Source: JBJXGV01 sp046160485
Lineage (GTDB): Bacteria; Orphanbacterota; Orphanbacteria; JBJXGV01
Length of the DNA stretch: 64,000 bases
Assembly (NCBI GenBank): GCA_046160485.1
Contig: JBJXGV010000038.1
Span: 9,618-73,617, forward strand
Reading direction: 5' to 3'
The notes under the pieces are model-generated. The model saw only the letters and a list, made by a program, of their open reading frames with translations, was not told where the DNA came from and searched no databases. Of this stretch, positions 34,218 through 41,990 are shown one piece after another (positions within the stretch are counted from its first letter, which is position 1; every line of letters starts with the position of its first letter). The position numbers were made by a program, and so were the translations under genes.

Positions 34218-34422
34218 GGCGTCTGTCGACCACGACGAGCGCGACGCCGGCGATCAACGCGAGCGCACCGACGAGCGGTGGCACCGGAAATGATTTGTGC
34301 TCGGTTGCCGTCACGTTCAGTGAACCCACTTCGAGTACCGTCTTCTCCTTGGTGTAATTGATCCCGCCAAAGATCAGCGCGACGATTCCGAGTATTGCGA
34401 GCACGCCACCGATGATTTTCAT
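34210..34422 (-). CDS. small two-TM envelope protein, DUF3185 family
   Basis: A 70-residue protein with a first TM helix (GGVLAILGIVALIFGG), a short periplasmic loop with the family-typical YTKEKTVLEVGSLNVTATE, and a second helix (PPLVGALALIAGVALVVV) ending in basic DRRRA. This matches the DUF3185 plan seen in small stress-associated membrane proteins. It sits between the lmo0937-type gene and the GT4 gene, overlapping the latter by 8 nt. Function unknown. Confidence 0.82.
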   Translation of the reverse strand: MKIIGGVLAILGIVALIFGGINYTKEKTVLEVGSLNVTATEHKSFPVPPLVGALALIAGVALVVVDRRRA

Positions 34423-34452
34423 TTCAGATCTCCGTTCTGGCCGAAGCGCATG

Positions 34453-34602
34453 CTACAGAACTCTGCGGCCCTGAATGAGGCGAACCAAGACGACCACGAT
34501 CGCGACGACGAGCAGAATATGGATAAGGCCGCCCATCGTGTACGAAGTCACGAGGCCGAGCGCCCAAAGCACGATCAACAGGATTGCGACAGTCATAAGC
34601 AT
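34453..34602 (-). CDS. lmo0937-family small membrane protein (DUF5670)
   Basis: A 49-residue protein made of two hydrophobic helices with the family core LVTSYTMGGLIHILLVVAIV and the ending LVRLIQGRRVL. The match to lmo0937/DUF5670 is nearly complete. ATG 34602 is taken; ATG 34596 is two codons later. Relatives are found near stress-response and envelope genes. It lies 31 nt before the DUF3185 gene on the same strand. Confidence 0.88.
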   Translation of the reverse strand: MLMTVAILLIVLWALGLVTSYTMGGLIHILLVVAIVVVLVRLIQGRRVL

Positions 34603-34704
34603 GTGTCACAGCCTTTCGCTTAAGAGAGTTGAAGCTTGCACCGTGCGCCACGAGAGGCAATTGACGACTCGCGACGCGTTCGCGGGCATGGTGAACCGGG
34701 TTCG

Positions 34705-35379
34705 TTACTCGCCGCTCATCGCAAGATCGAGTGGCCGGATTTCGACGAGCCTGATCTCGAGCGGATTCTCCCCCGTGAGTTCCTTAACGAAGAGCGGAAA
34801 TGGGTAGTCGGGGCTGAGAACCACCTCGAGTTCCGCGATACCCGTGTCGGTGCTCTTCATGACGAGGTGGTAGCCCTTAACGCCAGCGATCGTTTCGGTC
34901 CGATCGCACGTGATGAGAAAGAGCGGCCGCCCATCCGGTCGCGGCATGACCGAGTTATAGGTCTTGCCGACATCGAATTCCCTGCGCTCCCCGACGATTC
35001 CGACGATCGGCCCCATGTGCAGGTAGTTGTTGACGAGGTGCGGGATGTTCGTGCTCGTCAGATCAACCTGCGCAAAAGTGCCGTGCTCGCTGAGGATCGA
35101 AGCCGTGCCCGCCCTGTCCATGAAAGCCAGTTCGTACGAATCCGTCCCCGCCCCCCGGCCGGGATAGCTCACGTGGTAGTGGGCACGCTCAACGTCGTTG
35201 AGCGTCACGCCGCGCTTCTCGCTGAGGAGCCGGACGTGCGACCCACCCTGGAGCGCGTCATCGAGTTGTGTTTGAGCGCACACCGGGCACTGCTGAGCGA
35301 GCGCGACGGCGGGCGCCGCAAGGAGGAGAGAAGCGAGGACGCCTAGTAATGCCCTCTTGAAACTACGGTTGTCTGACAT
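34705..35379 (-). CDS. exported protein of unknown function
   Basis: A 224-residue protein. GGAGGTGTGTT precedes ATG 35379. A signal peptide (ALLGVLASLLLAAPAVALAQ) is followed by CPVC four residues into the mature part, the only cysteine pair before a late ITCDRT. The remainder is beta-rich without catalytic motifs (YHVSYPGRGAGTDSYELAF, GIAELEVVLSPDYPFPLFV). CPVC could bind a metal or undergo redox change. Not recognised as a known family. Part of the minus-strand run of small envelope genes. Confidence 0.72.
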   Translation of the reverse strand: MSDNRSFKRALLGVLASLLLAAPAVALAQQCPVCAQTQLDDALQGGSHVRLLSEKRGVTLNDVERAHYHVSYPGRGAGTDSYELAFMDRAGTASILSEHGTFAQVDLTSTNIPHLVNNYLHMGPIVGIVGERREFDVGKTYNSVMPRPDGRPLFLITCDRTETIAGVKGYHLVMKSTDTGIAELEVVLSPDYPFPLFVKELTGENPLEIRLVEIRPLDLAMSGE

Positions 35380-35456
35380 AACACACCTCCAATTGAGACC
35401 CCGGCAGCTTGCGAAGCTCGCAAGCCCTGATGGGGTCGTGTTGCATCACATCTTGC

Positions 35457-35963
35457 CTAGTGGTAGAACGTCCAGCCGGCCGTCAGTTTCACGTCCGGCG
35501 ACTCGTCGACGAGACCCAGCTTGGCTTCGAGGAAGAAGCGATCGCCGGACGAGAGGCCCTTCTCGATTCCGCCGAGCACGTTCACACCAAGATCCGTGCT
35601 CGAGTCATCGCCCAAACCGTTGCTGTCGTAGCTGACGATGTTCGCTCCGATCCCGCCGCCGAGATATGGCGACCAAACGTCCCACGACTCGCGGAATCGG
35701 TAGGCTGCCTCAAAGTTGATAGCGACAAGTGTGATGTCATCGCCAAGACCGACTTCGATGTTGGGCTGAAAGCGGACATGCTTGGCGAAGTTGCCGAAGT
35801 CCATGTGCGCGCCGAAGTGAAACTGATCGGGATCGAACGTGAGCCCAACGCGGGGTCCCCATCCACGGAAGCCGATATCGCTATGGGGATCAGAGCCGCG
35901 CGCGGCGCTCGGTGCCAGTGCCAATGTCAGCGCCAAGAGAGTGGCGGTCATGATGTGTCGCAT
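35457..35963 (-). CDS. small outer-membrane beta-barrel protein
   Basis: A 168-residue protein with a signal peptide (TATLLALTLALAPSAARG) and amphipathic strands typical of eight-stranded barrels: GFRGWGPRVGLTFDPDQFHFG, VRFQPNIEVGLGDD, LVAINFEAAYRF, YLGGGIGANIVSY, DRFFLEAKLGLVD. It ends in an aromatic-rich last strand (KLTAGWTFYH). AGAAGG lies 9 nt before ATG 35963. The final residue is His rather than Phe, a mild departure from the usual BAM signal. Function unknown. Confidence 0.75.
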   Translation of the reverse strand: MRHIMTATLLALTLALAPSAARGSDPHSDIGFRGWGPRVGLTFDPDQFHFGAHMDFGNFAKHVRFQPNIEVGLGDDITLVAINFEAAYRFRESWDVWSPYLGGGIGANIVSYDSNGLGDDSSTDLGVNVLGGIEKGLSSGDRFFLEAKLGLVDESPDVKLTAGWTFYH

Positions 35964-35998
35964 GTCGACTACCTTCTTTCTGAATGGGTTGGATCGAA

Positions 35999-36676
35999 CT
36001 ACTTCTTTGCGAGAACCGTGATGCTCGTCGGAGCAGTCATCTGAATATTCAACCTCTGACCCGGATTGAGCTCGATGTCGTCGCCCTTCGTCGCGAGCAT
36101 GACGATGGTACCGACGCCGGCTCCAATTGCCGTGCCCTTCAGTGCCCCGTCCTTGCCATCGGCGATCCCGCCGATGATGGCGCCGAGGACCGTGCCGGCT
36201 GCGACCTTCTCGACATCATCGCGAGTACCGGAGTCTGCTCGTAACGCGAGGGGCACGGACGAAAGCGAGTGCGCCTTGCCGTCCGAGTCGACGATTTCGT
36301 TGAACGCGAGCGTCATCGCAGCGCGGTCCTTGATGCGCCCGGACGCCTGCACGCCGCGAAGTGACCCGCGAACCCGTGCGCCGGCGGGAATGACGACTTT
36401 TCCATCAACGATGATGGGCTCGATCGTCGTGGCGTTGAACTGATCGCCGTTGACGTTCGTATCCGTGCTGAGCCGCGTGTCGAGCGATGCGACGATGCTC
36501 GTACCGGCGGGAATAACCGCTGTGTCGTAGCGCGGCTTGGGTGCCTGGGCCGCCGGTGCGGGTTGCGTACGCTTCGCAGTTCGCGATTCGTCTTCCGCCC
36601 GCCCGCTCGTGCAACCGGACGCGACGACCACAGCCATCAGTAAGAGAGCGCCCATACTACCCGTGATTCGTTTCAT
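35999..36676 (-). CDS. lipoprotein with glycine-zipper segment
   Basis: A 225-residue lipoprotein (signal ALLLMAVVVASGC). The mature part has a beta-rich domain (VIPAGTSIVASLDTRLST, KVVIPAGARVRGSLRGVQ) that resembles the 'TrbI/SAF-like' pattern of envelope proteins. A Gly-rich zipper follows (GTVLGAIIGGIADGKDGALK, GTAIGAGVGTIVML) that can insert into a membrane. ATG 36676 is chosen because it starts the signal peptide; the frame is open 65 codons further upstream without any such feature. First gene of the minus-strand run down to the GH130 gene. Confidence 0.78.
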   Translation of the reverse strand: MKRITGSMGALLLMAVVVASGCTSGRAEDESRTAKRTQPAPAAQAPKPRYDTAVIPAGTSIVASLDTRLSTDTNVNGDQFNATTIEPIIVDGKVVIPAGARVRGSLRGVQASGRIKDRAAMTLAFNEIVDSDGKAHSLSSVPLALRADSGTRDDVEKVAAGTVLGAIIGGIADGKDGALKGTAIGAGVGTIVMLATKGDDIELNPGQRLNIQMTAPTSITVLAKK

Positions 36677-37137
36677 GATGATTGACCTCGTCGCTCTTAG
36701 GACCGAGCAAGGCGGTGCGCTACCACAGCGTGACCGTGAGCCGCCTCGTCTCGGATGCGGACGGAAAGAGCCATCCGTCGCACAGCCGATCTGTAAATTG
36801 AAGAATCGTCCGAGTAAGTCTTGCCATCGTGCCGTGACGACCCGGCTCGCTCGTTGCGGCACCGCGATCATCGTTAGCCGCGCTCCCCTAACACTCGGTG
36901 CCAGCAGCAGCCTCTTCGAGAACTGGGAGAATCTCTTCGAGATGAACCCTGTCCCCGAACCCTACGTAGCAACTTCCGGTCCCCGCGCGCCGACGCGCCT
37001 GCTCACGCGTCTCCGAGTCGATTCCGATAACAAGGCCACGATTCGCAACCCGAGAGGAAAGTGCAACTCGAGCGGACGGGTTCTCTCTCGTAGAATCGGA
37101 TCGCGTCAAGACTCGGCTGGCCACCAAGGAGACTCAC
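36677..37137. other. 461-nt intergenic region between divergent genes
   Basis: This region separates the minus-strand glycine-zipper lipoprotein from plus-strand DAHP synthase. Open frames across it lack ribosome sites and recognisable protein features, and I read it as non-coding. Promoters for both sides must lie here, but I see no convincing -35/-10 pair, hairpin or trp/phe-type leader. Confidence 0.5.
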
Positions 37138-38205
37138 GTGCCGCGACACCCGCTTGAAGACGTCAACGTTCTGTCGAGCCGCCGTCTCGTGACCCCGGAC
37201 GAGATCCACACCCGCTTGCCAGTCTCCGAGACGGCCGCGGAGACGGTCTGGTCTGCGCGCGAAACGATCAAAGCGATCATCGATCGGAGCGACCCGCGGC
37301 TCTTGATTGTCGTGGGGCCGTGTTCGATTCACTCCGTCGACGCCGCGCGCGAGTACGCGCAGCGCTTGCGCCGCCTCGCCGCCGAAGTCGCCGACACGTT
37401 CTTCGTCGTGATGCGCGTCTACTTCGAGAAGCCGCGCACGACCGTCGGGTGGAAGGGATTCATCACCGATCCCGCGCTCGACGACTCGTTCCGAATCGAC
37501 GACGGGTTGCGGATGGCGCGCGAGCTGCTTCTCGAGTTCGCCGAGATCGGGCTTCCCGCGGGGACCGAGTTCGTCGACCCGATCATTCCGCAGTACGTCG
37601 CCGACCTCGTCGCTTGGACCGCGATCGGCGCGCGCACGATCGAGTCGCAGAAGCACCGCGAATTAGCGAGCGGGCTCTCGACGCCGGTCGGCATGAAGAA
37701 CGGCACCGACGGCAATCTCGAGACGGCGCTCAACGCGCTCCTCTCGGTCTCCGAGTCGCATCAGTTTCTCGGCGTCGACAAGAACGGGGACTCGGCGGTC
37801 TTCGTGACGCGCGGAAATCCGTACGCGCACATCGTGCTGCGCGGCGGCCGCACGCCGAACTACGACTCGGTGAGCATCCGCCTCTGCGAGGAAGCGCTCG
37901 CGCGCGCCGGACTCCGCGAGATCGTGGTCGTCGACGCAAGCCACGCGAATTCGCGCAAGGATCACGCGATCCAACCGATGGTCTTTCGCGATTGCGTGCA
38001 TCAGATTCTCGAGGGGAACCGCTCGATCATCGGGCTCATGCTCGAGAGCAATCTACACGCGGGGAAGCAGCCGATTCCGAAGGATCCGGCGCAGCTCGCG
38101 TACGGCGTCTCCGTGACCGACGCGTGCATCGATTGGGAGACGACGGAAGCGCTCCTGCGCGAATCGCGCGAGAAGTTGCGCGGCCGGCTCGGCTCGCGCG
38201 CGTAG
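37138..38205 (+). CDS. aroG: 3-deoxy-7-phosphoheptulonate synthase, class I (AroG/F/H type)
   Basis: Cytosolic first enzyme of the shikimate pathway, joining phosphoenolpyruvate and erythrose 4-phosphate. 355 residues, the usual class I-alpha length. Motifs are LIVVGPCSIHSVDAAREYA, RVYFEKPRTTVGWKGF, LPAGTEFVDPIIPQY, GARTIESQKHRELASGL, PVGMKNGTDG, HIVLRGGRTPNYD and VVDASHANSRKDH with metal ligands. GTG 37138 has AAGGAG 6 nt upstream. Which aromatic amino acid inhibits it cannot be read. It is monocistronic here; the next gene is convergent. Confidence 0.96.
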   Translation: MPRHPLEDVNVLSSRRLVTPDEIHTRLPVSETAAETVWSARETIKAIIDRSDPRLLIVVGPCSIHSVDAAREYAQRLRRLAAEVADTFFVVMRVYFEKPRTTVGWKGFITDPALDDSFRIDDGLRMARELLLEFAEIGLPAGTEFVDPIIPQYVADLVAWTAIGARTIESQKHRELASGLSTPVGMKNGTDGNLETALNALLSVSESHQFLGVDKNGDSAVFVTRGNPYAHIVLRGGRTPNYDSVSIRLCEEALARAGLREIVVVDASHANSRKDHAIQPMVFRDCVHQILEGNRSIIGLMLESNLHAGKQPIPKDPAQLAYGVSVTDACIDWETTEALLRESREKLRGRLGSRA

Positions 38206-38228
38206 CCGGAATCACGCCCGCGCCGCGC

Positions 38229-41174
38229 TTATCGCTCGATCGCGGAGTCGGCGGCGGCTGATGCGAGCCGCCGAGTTTCGATCGCCAGCGCCCGGCGGCC
38301 GGTACGTTCATAGACCACCGCGACGCGTTCCGCCAAGCCATGCTTGATCGCGACCGAGGCGTCGCCCGACCGCGACACGGCGGCGTAGCCGCGCACGAGC
38401 AGCGACTCCCCCTCCGCGACGCGTCCTTCTCCACAGAGCGCCGCGCCGAGCAGACAATCGATTTGCGACACGCGCCAGTGCCCTTCCGGCATCGTCTTGG
38501 AGAAGATGCGGCGGCTCTCGCGGAGCGCCTCGCCCGCCTCCGCCGCGCGCCCGCGGTCGAGCAGGACATTGCCGAGGCGCAGGTGCGTATTCGACACGCT
38601 CTCGTGATCCGGTCCGAGGGTCTTGAGCTTCAGTACGAGCGACTCGCGCAAGAGCGCCTCAGCCTCGTCGAGCCGACCCTGTTTCTGAACGGGCCCGGCG
38701 AGATTCGTCAGAGCGATCGCGACCGTGGAGTGATCCGCGCCGAAGTTCGTCCGCAAACTCTCGATCGCCTCCCGGTAGAGAATCTCCGCCTCGGCGAAGC
38801 GCCCGGCCACCTCGAGCGTGATGGCGAGGTTTCCCTTCGCGCGCGCAACGTTGGCGTGTCCGTCGCCGAACGTCTCCACGTACAGCGCGATGACCTCGCG
38901 ATACGTCGATTCCGCTTCAGAATACTTTCCCTGGGCCGTTCGTACAAAAGCGAGGCTGTTGAGCGTCGTGCCGACCGACGTGTGCCGGTCGCCGAGCACT
39001 TTCCTCCGCTTCGACAGCGCCTCCACGAAGAACGCCTCCGCGCGGGCGTTCTCCCCCCGCTGGCGATACATCGTTCCGATGTTGTGCAGGTTGGTCGCGA
39101 TGTCCGGATGGTCGTCGCTCAGCACCGCGCGGCGGATCGCGAGCGCGCGCGTGAGCGACGCTTCCCCTTCGGCGCCTTTGCCCGACGCGTTCTGCACATT
39201 GCCGAGAGACTCGAGCGTCGCGGCATACACGACGTCCTTCGTGACACCCAATCGATCGCGAATTGCGATCGACTTGAGCAGGAGCGACTCGGCCTCGGCG
39301 TGCCCCTCCGCGCTATACCCGGAGCGATAGATCAGCGCGCTCGCCACGCTGGTGAGCGCGCTCGCGAGCGCGAGGCTCGCGGGCCCGGACTCGGCCGTCA
39401 CCTCGGCGAGATGCGCTCGCGCGAGCGATTCCGCCGCCGCGTGGTCGCCCTGGCGCGAGTAGAGATCCTGCAAGTCGGCGCTCGTCGCCGCGACGGCGGG
39501 CGCGGCGGGGCCGTGAAGCCGCCGCTGCACGTGCAACGCATCGACGAGAAGCGGCTCCGCGGCGTCGTACTCGCCGAGCGACAGGTAGGTCGAGCCCATG
39601 GTCGCCCTGAGTGCGGCTTGCACATCCGGCTGCGCAGCGAGCTCGCGATCGATTCGTCCGGCGGCGACATCGACGACTTCCCGAACGGTCACCTCGCGGC
39701 CAAGCGCCGACTTCGGATCCACCGCCGCGAGCATCTCACGCAAGAATCCGTTCACGGCTTCGGCCTTCTCCGCTTCGGCAATCGCCTTCGCGCGCTCGCG
39801 GCGCTGGCCTTCGTAGAGCACCGACATCGTGATCGTCGAGACGACAAGTACGGCGAAGAGGGTCGCAAGAAGCACCGCGGCCGCGCGGTGCCGCGCCGCG
39901 AGTTTTCGGATCTGGTACGTGGCGCTCGCGGGACGCGCGAGAATCGGCTGATCCGTCAGGTAGCGGCGAATGTCGTCCGCGAGCGCCGCGACACTTTGGT
40001 ATCGCCGCTCGGGATCCTTCTCGAGCGCTTTCGCAATGATCGTCTCGATATCGCCGCGCAGAAGCGGCGCGATCGCGCCTGCCTTCCGCGGCGTCTCCTC
40101 GCGAATGATTCGCACGGCCTCGAGGAGTGCGTCGGCGCGAACCCGATACGGCGGCACTCCGGCGAGCAGCCGGTAGAGAATGACGCCGAGTGAATACACG
40201 TCGCTTCGAAAATCGATCTCGTCGGGATTTCCGCGCGTCTGCTCGGGACTCATGTACGGGAGCGTTCCCTGAAGCGCGCTCGGCTCCGTGCGCGATGCGA
40301 CCATCGAAACGTCGGCGTCGCTGATGCGCGCCAAACCGAAGTCGACGACCTTCACGCGCTGCGCGCGCGCCGCATGCGTCGTGGACGCCGCCCCGCCGCG
40401 CGGCGCGTCCGCACGAAACGCATCCTCCGCGACGAGAATGTTCGAAGGCTTCAGGTCGCGATGAATGACGCCGCGCTGGTGGGCGTAGACGATCGCGTCG
40501 CACACCTCCAGGAATACGTCGAGCCGCCGATGGAGATCCGCGACGTCCGACGCCGCGCCGGCGATGCCGCCCGCGCGATCCGCATCGCCGTCGCTCGCCG
40601 CGTCGAGCGGAACGCCGCGCACCAGCTCCATCGCGAAGAACGGCTGCCCCTCGTCGGTGTTGCCCACCTCGTAGATCGCGGCGATCCCAGGGTGCTGGAG
40701 CCGAGCGAGCGTCTGCGTCTCGCGGCGAAAGAAGCGCAGCTCCAGCGCGTCGGCGGCCCATCCGGCGCGCATCAGCTTCAGCGCCACCCGCCGGCGCGGC
40801 TCTTCCTGCTCGGCTTCGTAGACAATTCCCATCCCGCCCTTCCCGAGGCGGCGGACGATGCGGAACCGGCCGACGGTGCGACCGATCCGCGGATCGGCAG
40901 CGTCGGCATCGGCTTCGTCGCGCGCGAGCGACGGCGCCGCGCCCGATGGGCTCGCTGCGGCGGCCGCGGCGACGGCGAGGAGCGCAGCCGGCGCGTCGAG
41001 GAGCGCGTCGGCGCCCTGGTCTGCGGCAAGCAGCTCGCGCACGAAAGAAAGAAGCGCGCCGTCGCCCGCGCACGCGCGCGCGATGAACGCCTCGCGCCGC
41101 TCCGCGGAAACTTCCACGGCCTCGGCGAAAATCGCGTCGGCGCGCCGCCAGAGATCGGGATCGGCCGGCGTCAC
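38229..41174 (-). CDS. membrane Ser/Thr protein kinase with C-terminal TPR repeats
   Basis: A 981-residue PknB-type kinase. After a ~100-residue helical N-terminal region comes the kinase domain, about 103-410: Gly-loop RLGKGGMGIVYEAE, catalytic VIHRDLKPSNIL near 237, DFGLA near 278, and APE-equivalent MSPEQTRGN near 308. One TM helix lies at 431-453. The outer part holds many tetratricopeptide units of 42 residues (LYSRQGDHAAAESLARAHL, RQRGENARAEAFFVEALS). GTG 41174 overlaps the TGA of the ECF sigma gene, so sigma factor and kinase are translated together. By analogy to such pairs in Planctomycetes, Acidobacteria and Gemmatimonadetes, the kinase may control the sigma factor. Confidence 0.93.
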   Translation of the reverse strand: MTPADPDLWRRADAIFAEAVEVSAERREAFIARACAGDGALLSFVRELLAADQGADALLDAPAALLAVAAAAAASPSGAAPSLARDEADADAADPRIGRTVGRFRIVRRLGKGGMGIVYEAEQEEPRRRVALKLMRAGWAADALELRFFRRETQTLARLQHPGIAAIYEVGNTDEGQPFFAMELVRGVPLDAASDGDADRAGGIAGAASDVADLHRRLDVFLEVCDAIVYAHQRGVIHRDLKPSNILVAEDAFRADAPRGGAASTTHAARAQRVKVVDFGLARISDADVSMVASRTEPSALQGTLPYMSPEQTRGNPDEIDFRSDVYSLGVILYRLLAGVPPYRVRADALLEAVRIIREETPRKAGAIAPLLRGDIETIIAKALEKDPERRYQSVAALADDIRRYLTDQPILARPASATYQIRKLAARHRAAAVLLATLFAVLVVSTITMSVLYEGQRRERAKAIAEAEKAEAVNGFLREMLAAVDPKSALGREVTVREVVDVAAGRIDRELAAQPDVQAALRATMGSTYLSLGEYDAAEPLLVDALHVQRRLHGPAAPAVAATSADLQDLYSRQGDHAAAESLARAHLAEVTAESGPASLALASALTSVASALIYRSGYSAEGHAEAESLLLKSIAIRDRLGVTKDVVYAATLESLGNVQNASGKGAEGEASLTRALAIRRAVLSDDHPDIATNLHNIGTMYRQRGENARAEAFFVEALSKRRKVLGDRHTSVGTTLNSLAFVRTAQGKYSEAESTYREVIALYVETFGDGHANVARAKGNLAITLEVAGRFAEAEILYREAIESLRTNFGADHSTVAIALTNLAGPVQKQGRLDEAEALLRESLVLKLKTLGPDHESVSNTHLRLGNVLLDRGRAAEAGEALRESRRIFSKTMPEGHWRVSQIDCLLGAALCGEGRVAEGESLLVRGYAAVSRSGDASVAIKHGLAERVAVVYERTGRRALAIETRRLASAAADSAIER

Positions 41175-41794
41175 GCGAGCCCCGAAGGCGGCGGAGGCGA
41201 CTCTCGAATCTCGCGCAAGAGATATGCGCGAGCGCGCCGCCAATCGCGCTTCACGGTGCTGTCCGCGACGCCGACCGCCGCCGCGGTCTCCTCAACGGAG
41301 AGCCCCGCGAAGAATCGAAGTTCGACGATGCGAGCGAGGCGCTCGTCGAGCGCAGCGAGCCGCGAGAGCGCGGAATCGAGCGCGAGAATCTCGTCGCTGC
41401 GCGGATCGACTCCGATCAGGTTGCCCGCGGCCGAGTCGTCGAGTGAAACGACGCGCGCTCCCCCGCCGCGCTTGCCGGTCGAGCGGCTGCGCGCGTAGTC
41501 CACGAGAATCTGCCGCATCGCCGTCGCAGCGATCCGGAAAAAGTGCGCGCGATCTTCCCACGCGATTCCGCTCGCTTGCACGAGCTTCAAGTACGCCTCG
41601 TGCACGACGGCGGTCGTGTTCATCGTTTCCGAGGGCGCGAGGCGTGCCGCTTCGTGGTGCGCGATTCGCCGCAACTCGGCGTAGACGCGATCGAAAACAT
41701 CCCCGACGGCAGCCGGGTCGCCGCCGCGCGCCGCCGAGAGCAGCCGCGTGATGTCCGGGTCTCGGGATTCCGAGTCTGCGCTTTCGCCCCGCAT
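41171..41794 (-). CDS. ECF RNA polymerase sigma factor (TIGR02999/SigX6-like)
   Basis: A 207-residue sigma factor. Region 2 is recognisable (LLSAARGGDPAAVGDVFDRV, NTTAVVHEAYLKLVQ, WEDRAHFFRIAATAMRQILV, the family signature). The DYARSRSTGKRGGG linker follows, then region 4 (LSRLAALDERLARIVELRFF, GLSVEETAAAVGVADSTVKRD). AAGGAGAGAGC precedes ATG 41794. Such sigma factors characteristically lie next to a membrane Ser/Thr kinase instead of a classical anti-sigma factor, as here. Confidence 0.94.
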   Translation of the reverse strand: MRGESADSESRDPDITRLLSAARGGDPAAVGDVFDRVYAELRRIAHHEAARLAPSETMNTTAVVHEAYLKLVQASGIAWEDRAHFFRIAATAMRQILVDYARSRSTGKRGGGARVVSLDDSAAGNLIGVDPRSDEILALDSALSRLAALDERLARIVELRFFAGLSVEETAAAVGVADSTVKRDWRRARAYLLREIRESPPPPSGLA

Positions 41795-41990
41795 GCTCTC
41801 TCCTTCGCGATCGCACCGTTTCGAACGAACCGCGGTGATTCCCGCTCGAGGCCCGGATGGTAGCAGAACCGAGTGGTCGAGCGCCTCAGCGCCGGCCGCC
41901 GAAATTTCGTGACCCCTCTCGAACGGATTTCTCGATTAGGGCCCCCGACGACTCGAAACACAACCGCATCGGTCCAACTGGAGGCAAGAA

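Noticed and set aside
36537..37157. Plus-strand frame of 206 codons before DAHP synthase
   Set aside because: It overlaps the lipoprotein gene and its leader, has no ribosome site, and its composition is unlike its neighbours.
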